DNA of 64,000 bases from Dioctria linearis (GCA_963930735.1 OZ005740.1:328071973-328135972), one strand, 5' to 3'; counted from the first letter of the stretch, positions 34,331 to 46,649 are shown. Notes: a model not told the origin generated them from the sequence alone. Program-made: numbers and translations.

Positions 34331-35035
34331 CAGTGGCAGATCCAGGCGGGGAGTCATGGGGGTCTTGACCTCCCCCTAAAAATTAAAGTAAAAATATTTC
34401 TTTAATTGAGTTATTTGAAAAAATATATTTCTTATTTTATATTTTTTTCATTTATTAATTCAAATTCAAAAAACATTTTTATTCCAAAACTTAAAAAAAT
34501 AAAAATTTACTTTAATGAATATTTTTTTATGCCTCTGATGTATGGGTATGGATTTTTCTCAGAACTTGACTTTGGGACCCCAACTTTGGGTGATCCAAAA
34601 CCCTACAGAAACAACTGCCAATCACGAAATAGACTCCCGCGCTACAACATCAGAGCCCTAACTTAGTCCTAACTCAACAAAAATTCGAAGTTTTTTGGCA
34701 CCGACCGAGGTAAGAACTATTTTTGACACAAAAGATTGTAAAACTGAGAAAAGTTTAGTTTGAATAACTCGTGCAGTTTGCACCCTAAACTACTATTCAT
34801 TAAAGAAATTACTTTTTGTAAAAAAATAATATTAACAAATGACACATCATCCACACCGCTTAATGGGGAAACCTGCCTAGTACCTCACTAATGCGGTGGC
34901 TAAACTAGCCGACTTACTATGGCGCTGGACAAGTGGTACTCCATTTGATGTTTTTCTTTTTCTTTCTTTTTTTTTTGCTAAATTTAATTGCAGTAAGATG
35001 ACACCCTCCTAATTTCAATGTTAGATCCGCCACTG
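34331..35035. mobile_element. hAT-like non-autonomous element D, copy 1
   Basis: The left end CAGTGGCAGATCC and the right end GATCCGCCACTG (complement CAGTGGCGGATC) are inverted. The flanking octamers CACTCTAC (34323-34330) and CTCTCCAC (35036-35043) agree at 6 of 8 positions, fitting a decayed 8 bp target duplication. The 705 bp interior has no coding capacity, and a second copy lies inverted at 35841-36500. Confidence 0.7.
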
Positions 35036-35840
35036 CTCTCCACGCGAGTTGTTGAAAGTTATTCAGAGTGGATTTATCAGCAAACCTGTTCTTATCAATC
35101 TGCGAGAAAGCATCAAACACTTTGATATCTGTGGAGCAAGAAACGGGAGCAAGCAAATGTTGAAATCTGTCAACAAAATTATGGATGGGACTAGAAGTAA
35201 TGAATGTCTAGTCACCATTCATGAAATTCTGCTAAAGAGACGGACAAAGCACAGAGTCCTCATAAACTCTGGTTTTATAAGGTGAGATTCGTTAATAACG
35301 CCATCTATTAGACGAGTTGGATAAACAGCTTTCAATACAACATTGAAAAGGATGTAAAGACTATCTGACTTTATGCTTTCAGTTTATATATAAAGGACTA
35401 TGACTTGATTTTATACCTGCATAGATCCATTTCGACTTTTATAGTTCTCCTCTCTCATATTAGCTACTAATCCAACTATCAAAAATTTCATCAATCTCTC
35501 TGCCAGCAGCACTCCAATATATACTCAAGAAAAGCAAAGAAACATTTGTAGGATTGATTATAAGCTATTTTGTATGCGGTTTTCACGCTTTCACCATTAG
35601 CAATGTTACCAATCGGATAAATAGGCATATGAAAAGAACCAAAAAGCTTCCTCGTACATCGTAGGTTTTTCCTATTAAGCGACGGCGGTATTGGATAGCT
35701 ACTGTAGTCTCCCAAGAAGAATGAAGAGTGAAAAAAAGTTGTTGGTGTACAACGATCGCTATTCCCAAGCAAATTAGGCTAAAAAGACAATCTTCTTAAG
35801 ATTTTGAATGATATGTACTCAATCTATTTGATTGCACTAT
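35036..35840. other. Spacer between two inverted element copies
   Basis: Unrecognised frames on both strands (35049-35285 plus, 35491-35772 minus) are present. No domain is seen. Confidence 0.3.
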
Positions 35841-36500
35841 CAGGCGCGGATCGAGCATTGAAATCTTACAAATTACATTGAGCACAAAAAAAAAAAAAGT
35901 CGCTTAGTGTAGCCACTGCAGTACTTTAGTGAGATACTAAGAAGGCTTCCGTATTAAGCAGTTGGATTATGTGTCATTTTTTAGTATAATTTTTTAATAG
36001 AATAGTAGTTTAGGGTGCAAACAGCAGGAGTCATTCAAACCAAACACTTTTCTCAGTTTTACACACTGTCATATATATTTAATATGGGCTGCTCGCTCGA
36101 TATGCCATTTCATGCGGGTATAATTTTGTGTGTCAAAAATAGTTCTTACCTTGGTCGGTGCCAAAAAACCTTTCGAATTTCTGTTGTGTAACTTAGTCCT
36201 AGTTAGGGCTCTGATGTGGTAGCGAGGGAGTCTGTTTCATGGTTTGGGAAGTGTTTCTCTAGGGTTTTGGATCACCAAAAGTTGAGCTCCCAAACTCAAG
36301 TTCGGAGGAAAACCTATACACCATCACATGCATACAAAAAGTTTTGAATAAAGATTTTTTTGTGAAGGTGAATTATATAAATAAAAAAAATAAAATAAAA
36401 TAAAAAATGTATTTTTTTCAAATAACTCAAATAAGTAAATATCTTCTACTTCAAATTTAGGGGGGGTAATGACCCCCCCCCCCCCCCCCCATATCCATCG
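35841..36500. mobile_element. hAT-like non-autonomous element D, copy 2 (inverted)
   Basis: It starts CAGGCGCGGATCGAGCATTG and is the complement of copy 1 over most of its length, for example AAAATAGTTCTTACCT, GGTCGGTGCCAAAAAACC and AACTTAGTCCTA. A run of about 20 C residues (36473-36490) replaces the shorter C-run of copy 1. The far end has drifted and its target duplication is not recognisable. Confidence 0.7.
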
Positions 36501-37450
36501 GTGTACCGGTTAAAGGATATTTAATTGAGTGGTACAAAGGAGAGTCTGATTTATTTGTTGGGTTGGAGGCATAGAAATTGAGTTTTTTCCCAGATTCATC
36601 AGAAACTTGAGTTATTGCATCCTCAAACAGGATAATAATCCAGAACAACTTGCAAGATGATCGTCTAACCAAAGCCACACATCAACAGGAAGTGTATGAA
36701 GTGGGCTGAAATCTGTTCCCCAAAACTGGATCCGACGATGGAGGGCTACTGTTTCCTATCCATTTCCCTTAAGAGAGCATAAAAAGTCGAGTAGATCTGT
36801 ATAAATGAGGATAATTTATAAAAAAAATTGCTCCTGGTCCCTATAGGTAATAATAAAGTTCGGAGCCTAAATGTGATGATCAACTAACTCTAATGTCATG
36901 TTGTAGACATTTTTTCAATATTACCACAATTATACTTGTTTCTTGAAATTGACTCCGTTTACTAGCCTAATATCAACATCGTCATAAGGTGGGGCATCAA
37001 TTCTCAATATATCTCTATGGACACTGAAAATTCCTAAGCTAAGCTCATAAATCAAAGCATCTTCTATCTATCATTTATCAAACCTACACACTACCAACTG
37101 ATAATGAAATTTATTACGAACTGAGTTGAGCTTTTGCTAACTTTTATTTAATTTTATGAAATTATATTAAAAGCGATTTCCTTAAACAGCAGCACCCACA
37201 ATTCCACATCGAAGATTTAACTGGTACGAATTTTGTCAAACCCTTAAGAATGATTAAAATCGTTTCATTTTAAGCTGTGGCTTTCACTTCTTTGACATCA
37301 AGAAGGTATTGATATTGATTAAGGAGCCTTGTAGAAAGTTAAATCAAATGCTGAAAAGTCTACCCACACTTATTTCATGGAGGTCACGGCTCAGAATCAG
37401 CGCACAACTGAAGCACATTGAAAAAATCTCTTAAGTAATCTTGAATGAAT
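36500..37450. other. Unassigned DNA
   Basis: Minus-strand frame 36457-36678 (MALVRRSSCKLFWIIILFED at its start) has no domain I can name and runs into the C-tract of element D. Confidence 0.3.
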
Positions 37451-37452
37451 TT

Positions 37453-38335
37453 TTAATAAATTTTCTCACAAGCACGTTGATTGTTTTTGTACATGTGTTC
37501 GAATATACATCTCTGACACAAACTCGTGCTGATGCTGAATATACAAAGGCAACTTTTTAGAAACATAGTCTTTACAATGTACAGCGAAACACATGGATCT
37601 GAAACGATGACACAAAGACAGATGAAGCAAAACTTGATAAGCAGCCTGGGTTGCAACTTATTTGGAGTGAACATGAACATGAGATTGCTCATATACTCAC
37701 TCAAGTGCTTATTGTGCTTATTTCGGCACATACTATACCCAGGCCTGGGTCTACTCAACATTTTTTTTTCGAGAAGAGCTACATGCATCCCACACAAGTA
37801 GATCTATACATGCAGTAGTTTTTCATCCTTTTTCATTTTAGATGGGAGATGAGTCCCGAAAAGCATGCCTTGCCCCAATTACCAGACCTGTGTACATTAT
37901 TGCCGTACAGAATGTCGAGCTACAACTGCGCACGCCCTACACATTTCACATCCACTTCAAGTGGTAGTGCCACTACTTTTACACAGTCTGACTTATTCCA
38001 TCTTTCAGCCGGTGATTTTATATTCAGTGACGAACGATTTGCTTGCAGAAGTAGCCTGCATATGCATCGAACCTAGATCCTTGTATTTACTATACAAAAT
38101 AGACGTCATCTGGATTACAGAACAATTTTTCAAGCTTGGTGGTTTCTATGAAAAATTCAAATTTCCATCCTTCCATACTGTAATACAATACACGTGGCTA
38201 GCATATAAATGTGTATATAGGCTTGAGTTATCTGATATTCTTTCTAAGGCTTGTAACAAACAACGCTTTCGAGTCCTTCAAGTAACAAACAAACAAAAAA
38301 AGTTAGAAAGAAAAATCGTGGTTGTGTCCTTATGA
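37453..38335. other. Cluster of long unrecognised open frames
   Basis: Unusually long frames for this AT-rich window overlap here: minus 37453-37797 (114 codons), plus 37526-37801 (91), plus 37849-38076 (75) and plus 37865-38335 (156, the longest frame outside a transposon). The base composition is less AT-rich than its flanks. No motif, signal peptide or splice pattern convinces me, and frames on both strands are equally open, which argues for composition rather than coding. Confidence 0.3.
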
Positions 38336-38339
38336 TAAG

Positions 38340-39055
38340 TTCGTTGCATTTTGAAAGTTATGAGTATGAGCAAAAATTGATGAATCTCGTTAAGAGCTTT
38401 TATTTTTTACCTACCCCAAAGCTCTTGAGGAAATTATTGCTGGTATTATCCTTTTAGGGGTTTGATGGTAATTGAAAATTGAGGTTAACAGTTATAGAAG
38501 GGTATACTCTGTTGTATATGTAGCCGCTTTTTAAATGGAAAGAGCAAAAAAATGAATTCACATAAGGAAGGCAAATTGTATAGCTCGCATTAAAATTAAA
38601 ACACAAAAAGAGCAAAACTTCGAAAAAATACGAACCAAGCTGGATTTTTGATGTCCTAAGCATATCCTGAAAAGTGTTCTTAAGTTGAGCCGTGAAGTGG
38701 TTTGAAAGGGTTTGAATTCTAGGTTTTTTGCAATTATCTCAGAAAGTTCTCATAGTAATTGTATCGGACTTATTTTTTAGTATTTTATTATTTTACATAC
38801 ATATGTAAAACAATTTTATTAGCAATAACGCAAACTCGTTTACATTTTATAGGTATATCGAGCAGGATAGTAAGGGTGGGGCAGCTGAGGCGGACCACCT
38901 GGAGCACCAACATAAGAGGGCAGAAATCTTTTTTGGAAAAAATAACAGTATTATCGCAAATTCTGGTGAATTAAAATTTTTTTACCACAGATCATTGTGA
39001 ACAGCAATTAATTCTAATCAAAAAGCCAGGTAGTTCAATTTTCATAAGTGACTCT
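38340..39055. other. Unassigned DNA
   Basis: Nothing is supported. Confidence 0.3.
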
Positions 39056-39062
39056 ATGATTC

Positions 39063-41235
39063 CAAGTGATGGGAAAGATCGGTACTTTTCGGTACCTGTA
39101 ATGATTCGTTACATGGGAAGCATTTACTCGTTACTTTGAAACTGGTACTCGGTACTCTCGTTACTTTCGGTACTGGTCTCAGAATTTTCATAATAAGTTC
39201 TGTTCTACAGCGCCTTAGCTTGTTTTATGTACTTTTTACCATAGTAGGTTTTATGAAATAGTTAGTACCTATATATAGATTAGGTACTTTCTTTTTTAAT
39301 GTACTTTCTTTTTTATGTATTTGCACATAACAAATTAAAAATATGTATAAAAGAATAAAATATAACAAATTCAACGGCAGAAAAAAAACGAGATATTCAT
39401 ACATAAATAATCAAAAAATTGAAATAAGATATACAGAAATTTAAAAGAAATAAAAAGAGATTAATTAAATAAAGCCTTATTGGCATAAAGGAAAACTATC
39501 ATTTGGACATTTTCCGGTTTTAATCGACTTCTTCTTTCTAATATTATGAGCCCAGTTTTTGAGAATATACGCTCACTAGGGACTGAAGTTGCCACAATTC
39601 CAAGATTTTTCCTTTCTAACTTAGCTAATCTAGGATAGGTGAGCGCTCGTGTTTTCCACCACAATAATGGAACATTTCTGCGGGCCATATTTGGTTCTTC
39701 AGAAAACTGACGAACCTCAATATGTGCGATAGATCACGGTGTACTAGCACTTTTTACAACGGATGCTCTATTGCCAAAGTCCATCCAAATGTCCTCCTCC
39801 ATATTCTCAACAGACTTTTTTGTGGTATTCGGGGTGTTCTTTGAAGATTTCTCTGGTACTTCATTTAATGAATTGTCAAGAAGTCCAATCCGAATTCGCA
39901 GCAGATCTTGCATAATGCCTTCCTTGAATTTATTTAAGGCAGTAGTGTTATTTATCATCTTGAATTAAATTTTTTTGAAGCGGAGATCCAAGAACGTTAC
40001 ACGGGAGAATGTAAAATGTAGCTCAACATTATGAAAACGAGTTGAAAGTGACTTCAGCAAGTCATTTATTAGTTCCAAAAAAATGTCTCAAGTTACTAAA
40101 TGTTGCATTTTACTTAATAAGCTACCAAGCCCTCGTGCAAGTAAAATATTTTTCGATATAGTAGCATCTTTTTCAGCACTTAGGTATCTCATATGTAACT
40201 TGCTCAAATGGCTTTAAAGCTTTAATCAGTTCACTTAATGTTTAACTTCGAAAAAAGACAAACTTTGCACTGGATTATGGAGAACACGTATAGCTGCGTC
40301 TTGGATTTCGCTTATTCGCTGAAACATGTAATATGTTGAATTCCATCGGGTTAAAACCTTCTTTTTTAATTGTAAGGGCTGACATTCAGGGTTCATTGGA
40401 AGTTACAATGCCTTTAGTTTTGCGGAAGCTACAGTGCTTCGGTGAAAATATTCCACAATTGACTTCACTTTTTGTGGTATAATTTTTAAAGGTCGGATAG
40501 CGCTTTGTACCACTAAATTGAGGGTATGTGCGGAACAAGCCGCTCCAGCCGGTTAAACGCACTGCAGCTGTAATATTTGCAGCGTTGTCAGATATAACGC
40601 AATGCACTTTATGTCTTACTCCTCAGTTGTCAGCAACTCGAAATAATTCATTTTTAAAATTATCAGCTGTGTGCCTTTCGCTATAAGGAAAACATTCCCA
40701 TAAAGAAGACTTCAACTCCCATTCTTCCGATATGAAATGCCCAGTTACAGCAATATAACTTTCTGCAGTTGATGAGGTTCAACTCTTTGTGGTAAGGGAG
40801 ATATATTCAGCAATCTGCAGATTTTTTTTCAATACCTCTGCAACCCTATCAAATTAATGTTGATCTATTAGGCAACTTATACGAGGGATCAAGTCCAGCT
40901 AATAGCTCACGAAAACCTGCATCACTGACAATAGAAAATGGCTTAAAATCGCGAATAATCATATTTAAAACAAGATTATCCAGCCTCTTTTTACGAACAA
41001 CTGATATTGGGCGAGTTATAAATGATTTGAGAGTGGATTGCACCTTTGCTTGTCCGCTCTCAATATAGGCGCAGTACTTGTTGAAGCAAGCTCATCCTGA
41101 TTAAATGGACCGGTTAAAATCGATGACATTGGTTCATTTTCACTTCCACTCTCCTTTGCAAAATGAGATGTGGATGCTACTAAAAAAAGATAAATAGCAA
41201 TTAAATATAGATAGATAAAAGCGAAAATCAAGCTT
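39063..41235 (-). mobile_element. hAT transposon (ZBED type), degenerate
   Basis: The 3' end near 39063 (CAAGTGATGGGAAAGATCGG) looks like a drifted hAT terminus, CAGTGATGGGAAA. It is followed by a subterminal cluster of GGTAC words (39080-39176), typical of transposase-binding repeats. The transposase remnant fills 39461-41175. No matching left terminus or 8 bp duplication could be found near 41200-41300. Confidence 0.75.
39461..41175 (-). pseudogene. hAT transposase, BED finger missing
   Basis: N-terminal part (41175-40849): SASTSHFAKESGSENEP linker, QSTLKSFI, then KPFSIVSDAGFRELLAGLDP and YKLPNRSTL, the block after the BED finger in ZBED-type hAT proteins. Middle (40607-40500): HCVISDNAANITAAVRLTGW, carrying the catalytic DNAANI box. 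C-terminus (39688-39461): PLLWWK, then ERKNLGIVATSVPSERIFSK and RRSRLKPENVQMIVFL, the dimerisation domain. At least four breaks are present. No BED zinc finger is visible; a TTTTTTTAG splice-acceptor-like site at about 41180 suggests it was on a separate, now absent, exon. Confidence 0.85.
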
Positions 41236-41239
41236 TAAA

Positions 41240-41440
41240 ACTGTTTTCCTAAAAATCACTTGAAGAAAATATGTTAATAACAATAGAAAAAGTTACAATA
41301 TTTTTCTAAGACCAATAATATTATCTAGATGAAAATAAAAGTTAAATAAAGTGAAAACCAAAAGTTTTGTAAGGCAACACCAAGAAATTTTATTTATTAT
41401 TTCTATGAAAACACCATGCACAAGATTTGTTTACTAACAA
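41240..41440. repeat. Repeat A fragment
   Basis: TCTAAGACCAATAATATTAT and CTAGATGAAAAT (about 41306-41340) are followed by AAGTGAAAACCAAAAGTTTT and GGCAACACCAAGAAAT, the terminal 140 bp of the family. It is cut off next to the LINE tail at 41460. Confidence 0.6.
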
Positions 41441-41461
41441 AAACCGAAAATTGTTTGTTTC

Positions 41462-42526
41462 TATTGATTTGATTGATTGATTGATTGAAAATTGAGGTTG
41501 AGACTCCTTGCGGGGGCTCTGAAAAGTAGGCCATAAAAGGCCCTCCAGAGTTATAACCAGCTGGTCATAGGTCCCAACCGGATACTCTTATGAATTTAAG
41601 TATTGGCTGCTAGTCCTCCTTGCCCGCTTCGTGGAGCTCATCAAGGAATCTGTAACGCTTTCTCGAGAGAGCTGGACAGTGAAAAAAGTGAGTATTTAAG
41701 TGAGTATTTTTAAGTGAGACACTGTGTCGGGTTTCCCTCCACATCCCCACATATAGGGTCAACAACAAGCCCAATGTTGTGTAGGTGATCCCTGAGACGA
41801 GAGTGCACAGTGAGAACTGACATCAGATTTCTCAAGGTTGGCTTGTTTACCATCAGTAGATTTTTCGTTTCTTTTGGGTTAAGTCTGCCCACTGACTTAT
41901 AACAATGGACTGAGCGATTTGCTATTTCATGTGGCACAAATATTATGATTCTGTATATCTCCGTTAGAGCACCCTTTAAAACTTTTACTACATAAAAAGC
42001 ATATAAAACTCAACCAATCAGATCAAATTTTATACCCGAAAATCGAATTTAATTAAAAAAATATATTTTCTTGTGTCCAAGTGATATTTTAATCGCTTAT
42101 AAGGAATTAAACTCATTCCGACTTTAATTTTCAATATTTATTCTTAACTGAATCCTGCGTATGGGCAACAGAGACGGAGCATTGTATACAATATCTTTAC
42201 CTTATTCTTTCTGCCGTGATTGCATCTGCAGCCAACATAAAAACATCAAATGCGATTCCAATTGTATTGGAGGATATCTCCGAGGTTGCAACTAGACGAG
42301 AAAATTCGTTCAACTTTTCATTTCCGCTAATGTCGCTGAGACCTGGCACGTAAACTACTAGTACCCTGTTGTTCCGAGAAAGGAAGTTCAGGGTGATAAT
42401 TCTATGGACAGAAGAGTGCGACAAACACCGTTCGCCATTTGATCTTCTTGACCGAATTATTACTAAGAACTTCAATAAAAAATACTTTGAAAACAAAAAT
42501 GACAAAAAATTTACCATAAAACTCAT
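41462..42526 (-). mobile_element. RNase H-bearing LINE, 3' end with (CAAT)n tail
   Basis: This is a minus-strand fragment holding the RNase H domain, a cysteine-rich C-terminus, a 3' untranslated region and a tail of TCAA repeats (plus strand TTGA repeats at 41462-41490). It is truncated upstream of the RNase H, as is usual for LINE insertions. Confidence 0.8.
41640..42526 (-). pseudogene. LINE RNase H and C-terminal domain
   Basis: The frame 42526-42197 reads FLSRNNRVLVVYVPGLSDIS, then GNEKLNEFSRLVATSEI, the last RNase H block (WVPGHSGxxGNExADELAR) with the histidine changed to leucine. The C-terminal block follows at 41937-41710: KETKNLLMVNKPTLRNLMSV, LTVHSRLRDHLHNIGLVVDP. After frameshifts comes HCPALSRKRYRFLDEL (about 41660). 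This domain order is found in I/R1/LOA/Jockey-group LINEs that carry RNase H. Confidence 0.8.
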
Positions 42527-42529
42527 TTT

Positions 42530-42990
42530 TAAATCATTTAATTCGTTCTGGATACAACTTTAATAAATATATTATGCATTATTCAATTATAATTTTTAAT
42601 ATCTACTTAATGTTTATAATTGTTTAACATATCTCCCAGTTATTAATTTGAATCTAGCAAAATATTTAATAAGGTCTAGGAAGGGCTGAAAAAATATCTC
42701 TGTTAAAGATAGTTATTAACTGTTTTTGTATACATAACATTCTCCACGGCTTACCCATTTAACTGACTTCATTTTTTACCCGTATGTAATTCCGTATGAT
42801 CACCCATCTTTGAAATCTTGATTTTTGAAGTGACTGTTTGGGTATAAAGATGCACATTCTGTAGCACTGCTGTGCTGCAAAGTAGCTAAGGTTCACATAA
42901 AATCCGCTAATTCTGCAAACGTAAATGCTTGCAAAGCTTCCATCTTTGTCTAAATTTTTTTTCCAAAAGTGAACCACAATTCCATAATTA
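42530..42990. other. Spacer with a diverged repeat A piece
   Basis: CCCGTATGTAATTCCGTATG, ATCACCCATCT and TTGATTTTTGAAGTGA (about 42779-42832) resemble the opening of the repeat A copy at 50940-51000. The rest is unassigned. Confidence 0.4.
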
Positions 42991-42992
42991 TA

Positions 42993-43956
42993 CAGAGTGT
43001 TCCGTAAGTGGTGTGAAACCTGAAGCCTATGGATTGGTCATGCTTAGGTGAGCCAAAAATTGTGTGCCTGCGGGGTGATCCAAACGTTTTGCGAGATACC
43101 GGGGCTTACATATATTTGTATATGTTTCTATAGATCACTCTGTAGCTTCTGAACGTTACACCCCTAGATAATTATTAAAATGTGTTAGACAGATAATCCC
43201 TGGACCTTTCCAACGGTCCATGAATATGTCTCCTGCTCCTTTCCGTTTTGAAGTTATGGCTAAACAAAATCAAATTTCGAAAATTTAAATTGTTTTTTTT
43301 TTAAATAAATAGTATTTTTATAAAAAAAAGTGGTAATCAACACCAATTTTTCATACTAGATTTAAAAAGCCCAAAAACTTTCCTTTGAAATGTAACTGTT
43401 TCTGTGTTTTTGCACCTTTTTATTAAACATATCCAGCGAAATGGTTCAATGAGCTCATCCCGAAAAGATAATTGCCTACTTTCTGGCACTAATTGAACTT
43501 TTTGAGCCTTTTTACCTGGATATGCTTAAGAAAAAGTGCAAAAAAACGCAGAAACGGTTACATTTTGGGTACAGAGGAATAAGTCATTTTAAAGCGCGTG
43601 ACGAGTTTTTTGATAAAAATAGTAGTTAATTAAAAAAAAAACGATTTAAAATTCCGAAATTTGATTTTATTGAGCCATAACTTCAAAACGAAAAGGAGCA
43701 GGAGACATATTTATGGACCGTTGGAAAGGTCCAGGGATTATCTGTCTAACATATTTTAATAATTATCTAGGGGTGTAACGTTCAGAAGCTACAGGGTGAC
43801 CTATAGAAACATATCCAAATATCTTTAAGCCCCGATATCTCGGAAACCATACGGATCCCCCCCCCCCCCCCCCCCCCCCAGTCATACAATTTTTGGCTCG
43901 CCTAAACGTGACTAATCCATAGGCTTCAGGTTTCACACCACTTATGGGACACCCAG
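42993..43956. mobile_element. Palindromic G-tract element, copy 1 (964 bp)
   Basis: Ends CAGAGTGTTCCGTAAGTGG on the left and, on the complement, CTGGGTGTCCCATAAGTGG on the right, both bordered by TA. The arms are complementary for about 400 bp each (for example TGGACCTTTCCAACGGTCCA, AACTTCAAAACGAAAAGGAG on the right) around a short centre. A run of about 20 C is at 43858-43879. No protein is encoded. It is an older relative of 53534-54442. Confidence 0.8.
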
Positions 43957-44199
43957 TATATAGAATTCACATAAGTTTAATTGTGCAAACGGCTTAAGAA
44001 GGTAACTAATTTGGAATAATATCTTAGTGGCAATAATGGAAAATAGTCGTAGATTTTCTAACAGGGTGGTAGATTAGTAGATTCAAAATATTGGCTTTAA
44101 ATAGTGGTAGATTTATGACTATAGTCATAAAGTATCAACCATTCGTACTGCCATTATCGATGATTCAATCAGAGTTGTTCGACATATCGAGCTACATGA

Positions 44200-44344
44200 A
44201 GCAAGATCTGAGATAACCGAACATTTTTGCGATTGTCCAGCTTTTTCCCGGCATAGGCTGGATACGCTAGGACCTTCCCTCTTATCTGCGAATGAACTGT
44301 CTCACCTGATGCGCTTCATTAAGGGAACAGACAGGTTTTTGTGA
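44200..44344 (+). pseudogene. LINE C-terminal fragment, RNase H-bearing group
   Basis: The plus-strand frame reads EITEHFCDCPAFSRHRLDTL, GPSLLSANELSHL, MRFIKGTDRFL and a stop at 44342-44344. This is the CCHC-like tail (ETxEHxLCxCPAFSRxR) of LINEs such as I, R1 and LOA types. It is similar to, but on the opposite strand from, the element at 41.5-42.5 kb. Confidence 0.7.
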
Positions 44345-46645
44345 GAGGCCTACCCCTTGCATATATCAATTGAATGTGAAAATGTGATTCAAGTCCAACT
44401 TTTTATACTTGTTTTTAAGTGAAATAAGCAAACTCAGAGCTATAAGACTTCACTAATGCAAACTATGTAAAAAAGGCTAGCGTAATTGGGGCATTTGCAT
44501 TTTTTCTTTTTCCAATGCTATATAAATAATTATATCTATTTGTCAGTTCGGAAGCTGTGTATCATCATCTTCATCAGTAACCCGCTTCATATACGTATCC
44601 TCATAACTTGACAAAATCTCAATAAGCTTTTGTGACTGGAGACATTAATCAAAAGTATTTTTCCGATCCGATGCGACGCAGGAGAGGCGAGTAATAACAG
44701 CCCAAGAGCAGCTATTAAAGGTTAAATGTAGTGCTGGGTGGTTATTTGTCACCAAAAGCCTCCTCCACTCCATTCATTTTTATTCTCATTGGGTCACACA
44801 TACTTGAACTTGTTTATCTGTACCTGCGCACATACATACATATCGTATAGTTCACGATGATTGTCCTCGTGTTTACTTCAAACATATATTAACCGCAAAT
44901 ACATAATGGATGGGGTTGAATTGTGGCTTCGATAGTTTCAATAGCTTCTGTATAGTAAACAAGCAATTTTTCTGGTGAAAGGATGATTGATTCATTGCAT
45001 AGTTTTAGGATGAAAACAATATGAAAATGGGTCAGATCGCATAAAGCTATCTATATCTACACTACATACATAATATACAGTTCATTTTCTAGTAGGTGTT
45101 GTTGGAAAAGTTGTCGGGAAATAGGTCCTACCTTTAATTATGCTTACCCGTTAAATTTAAATTAGTTATTGAGAACAAATATTTATTATTAGGGGAGATC
45201 GGGGAAAAGTGGACACTTTTTTTTTTCTGTGCCGATTTGGGATAACAAAATAATTTTTTAAGATGAATAAATGATATCGTTAGGAAGAGTGTGCTTTTAC
45301 TCACTAAAAAAGGTTTTATCTAAGTAGCCTTGCTTCATCGAAAGAAGTTAAATAGTTAGTGAACGTCGGCAAAATGGGGACCTCGCGAGAATAAAGTGGT
45401 TACTGGATTTTGACGTTACAATTTAAATAAGGACAAGCTGTGGAAAATAAGTAGGTATGCCGGATTCCAATTGGAAATAATATTTAGTCTTCTTCAAATT
45501 TATATTTTAAATTTTTGTCGTTGAGTAACTATTTTGAAAAAAAAAAAACAATTGTTGGTACCTATAATCCAAGATGGCGGACTGCGCGGACATCCCCAAG
45601 GGTCTAAACTTGGATTTTTCATCGGGGCCCGGAACTGAATAACATATATAAAAATCACAACTATCCCACCATTTGTGGGGCAAAGGCTTTATTTAGTCCG
45701 TATTGACTGGACTATAATAAAACTAAATTAATTTTTACAAATTCTAGTGAATGCCATACGGAACTTTCGAACTGAAGTAGCCGGCGGTATTGCATTTGGC
45801 TTAAAGCTGTTTTCACCCGTTTTCCTGGGGTTTCAGGTGAACTCTGGATCTGTGAATGCTAGGTGGGAAAACATGAAAATGCTTCGCTAGCTAGTTTGAT
45901 GTTTGTTACCCTTAATAAGTAGCAAACATGATCTTAGGAGAAAATGCGTGATGCGGGTGTTAACTTATATTTCTCTCAGCGTCATTTGGCTTAAGGTACT
46001 CATCCCAAAAGTCCTTTTCGACTCATTAGATATCTGATTATATATTAGTTTGCCTGCCGGTTGAACCAGTCTTAAAAAAAAATTCAATATCTTCAAAAAT
46101 CAAAAGAAATTCTTACAATGAAAAATTTAGTTATGTGGAATTTTCGCAACTACATCTTTGACAGGGCAATTAAAAGAGAAGCACTGAGGTACTTTTAAAT
46201 CTATAACAACCAAAAGGAGTAGGTACTGATGGTACATAAGATCTTAGAATAATTATCAAAAGCTACTTGCCAGTAGACATCTTTAAGGTCTAGAAATGAA
46301 AAACAAGTTTGTTTGGACGTTTTGATAAAAGCTGGGGATTTCCTTATATATATATTTTTTTATAGCTGAGTATAAATCTTTTAGATCTAGCAGATGCGTG
46401 TCTGCTTATTGTAGTTTTTCTTTTATGACTGTGTTAGACACCCAAGCAGAAATAGTCGCCACCTTTTTTGTTATATTAAGTGAACACAAGCGTTTTAATT
46501 TCCTTTTTAGCGCGTCTCGTTGTTTCAATGTAAACTTTCTTGGTAGTTTGGTGACTGCTATACAATTGTCACCAATGGCTATATAAAGAAATTTACAGAA
46601 ACACCCTATTTCTTCGAACAATTCTTTATGTTTAGACACAATATC
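44345..46645. other. Unassigned DNA
   Basis: The beginning is probably the 3' untranslated region of the preceding LINE piece. AGGGGAGATCGGGGAAAAGT at 45191 looks like an element terminus but no inverted partner was found. Nothing else is supported. Confidence 0.35.
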
Positions 46646-46649
46646 ATTT

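Noticed and set aside
37865..38335. 156-codon frame as a confident protein-coding gene
   Set aside because: No recognisable domain, overlapping frames are open on the other frame and strand nearby, and there is no promoter or splice support.
45191..45640. MITE starting AGGGGAGATCGGGG
   Set aside because: No inverted partner or target duplication could be located.
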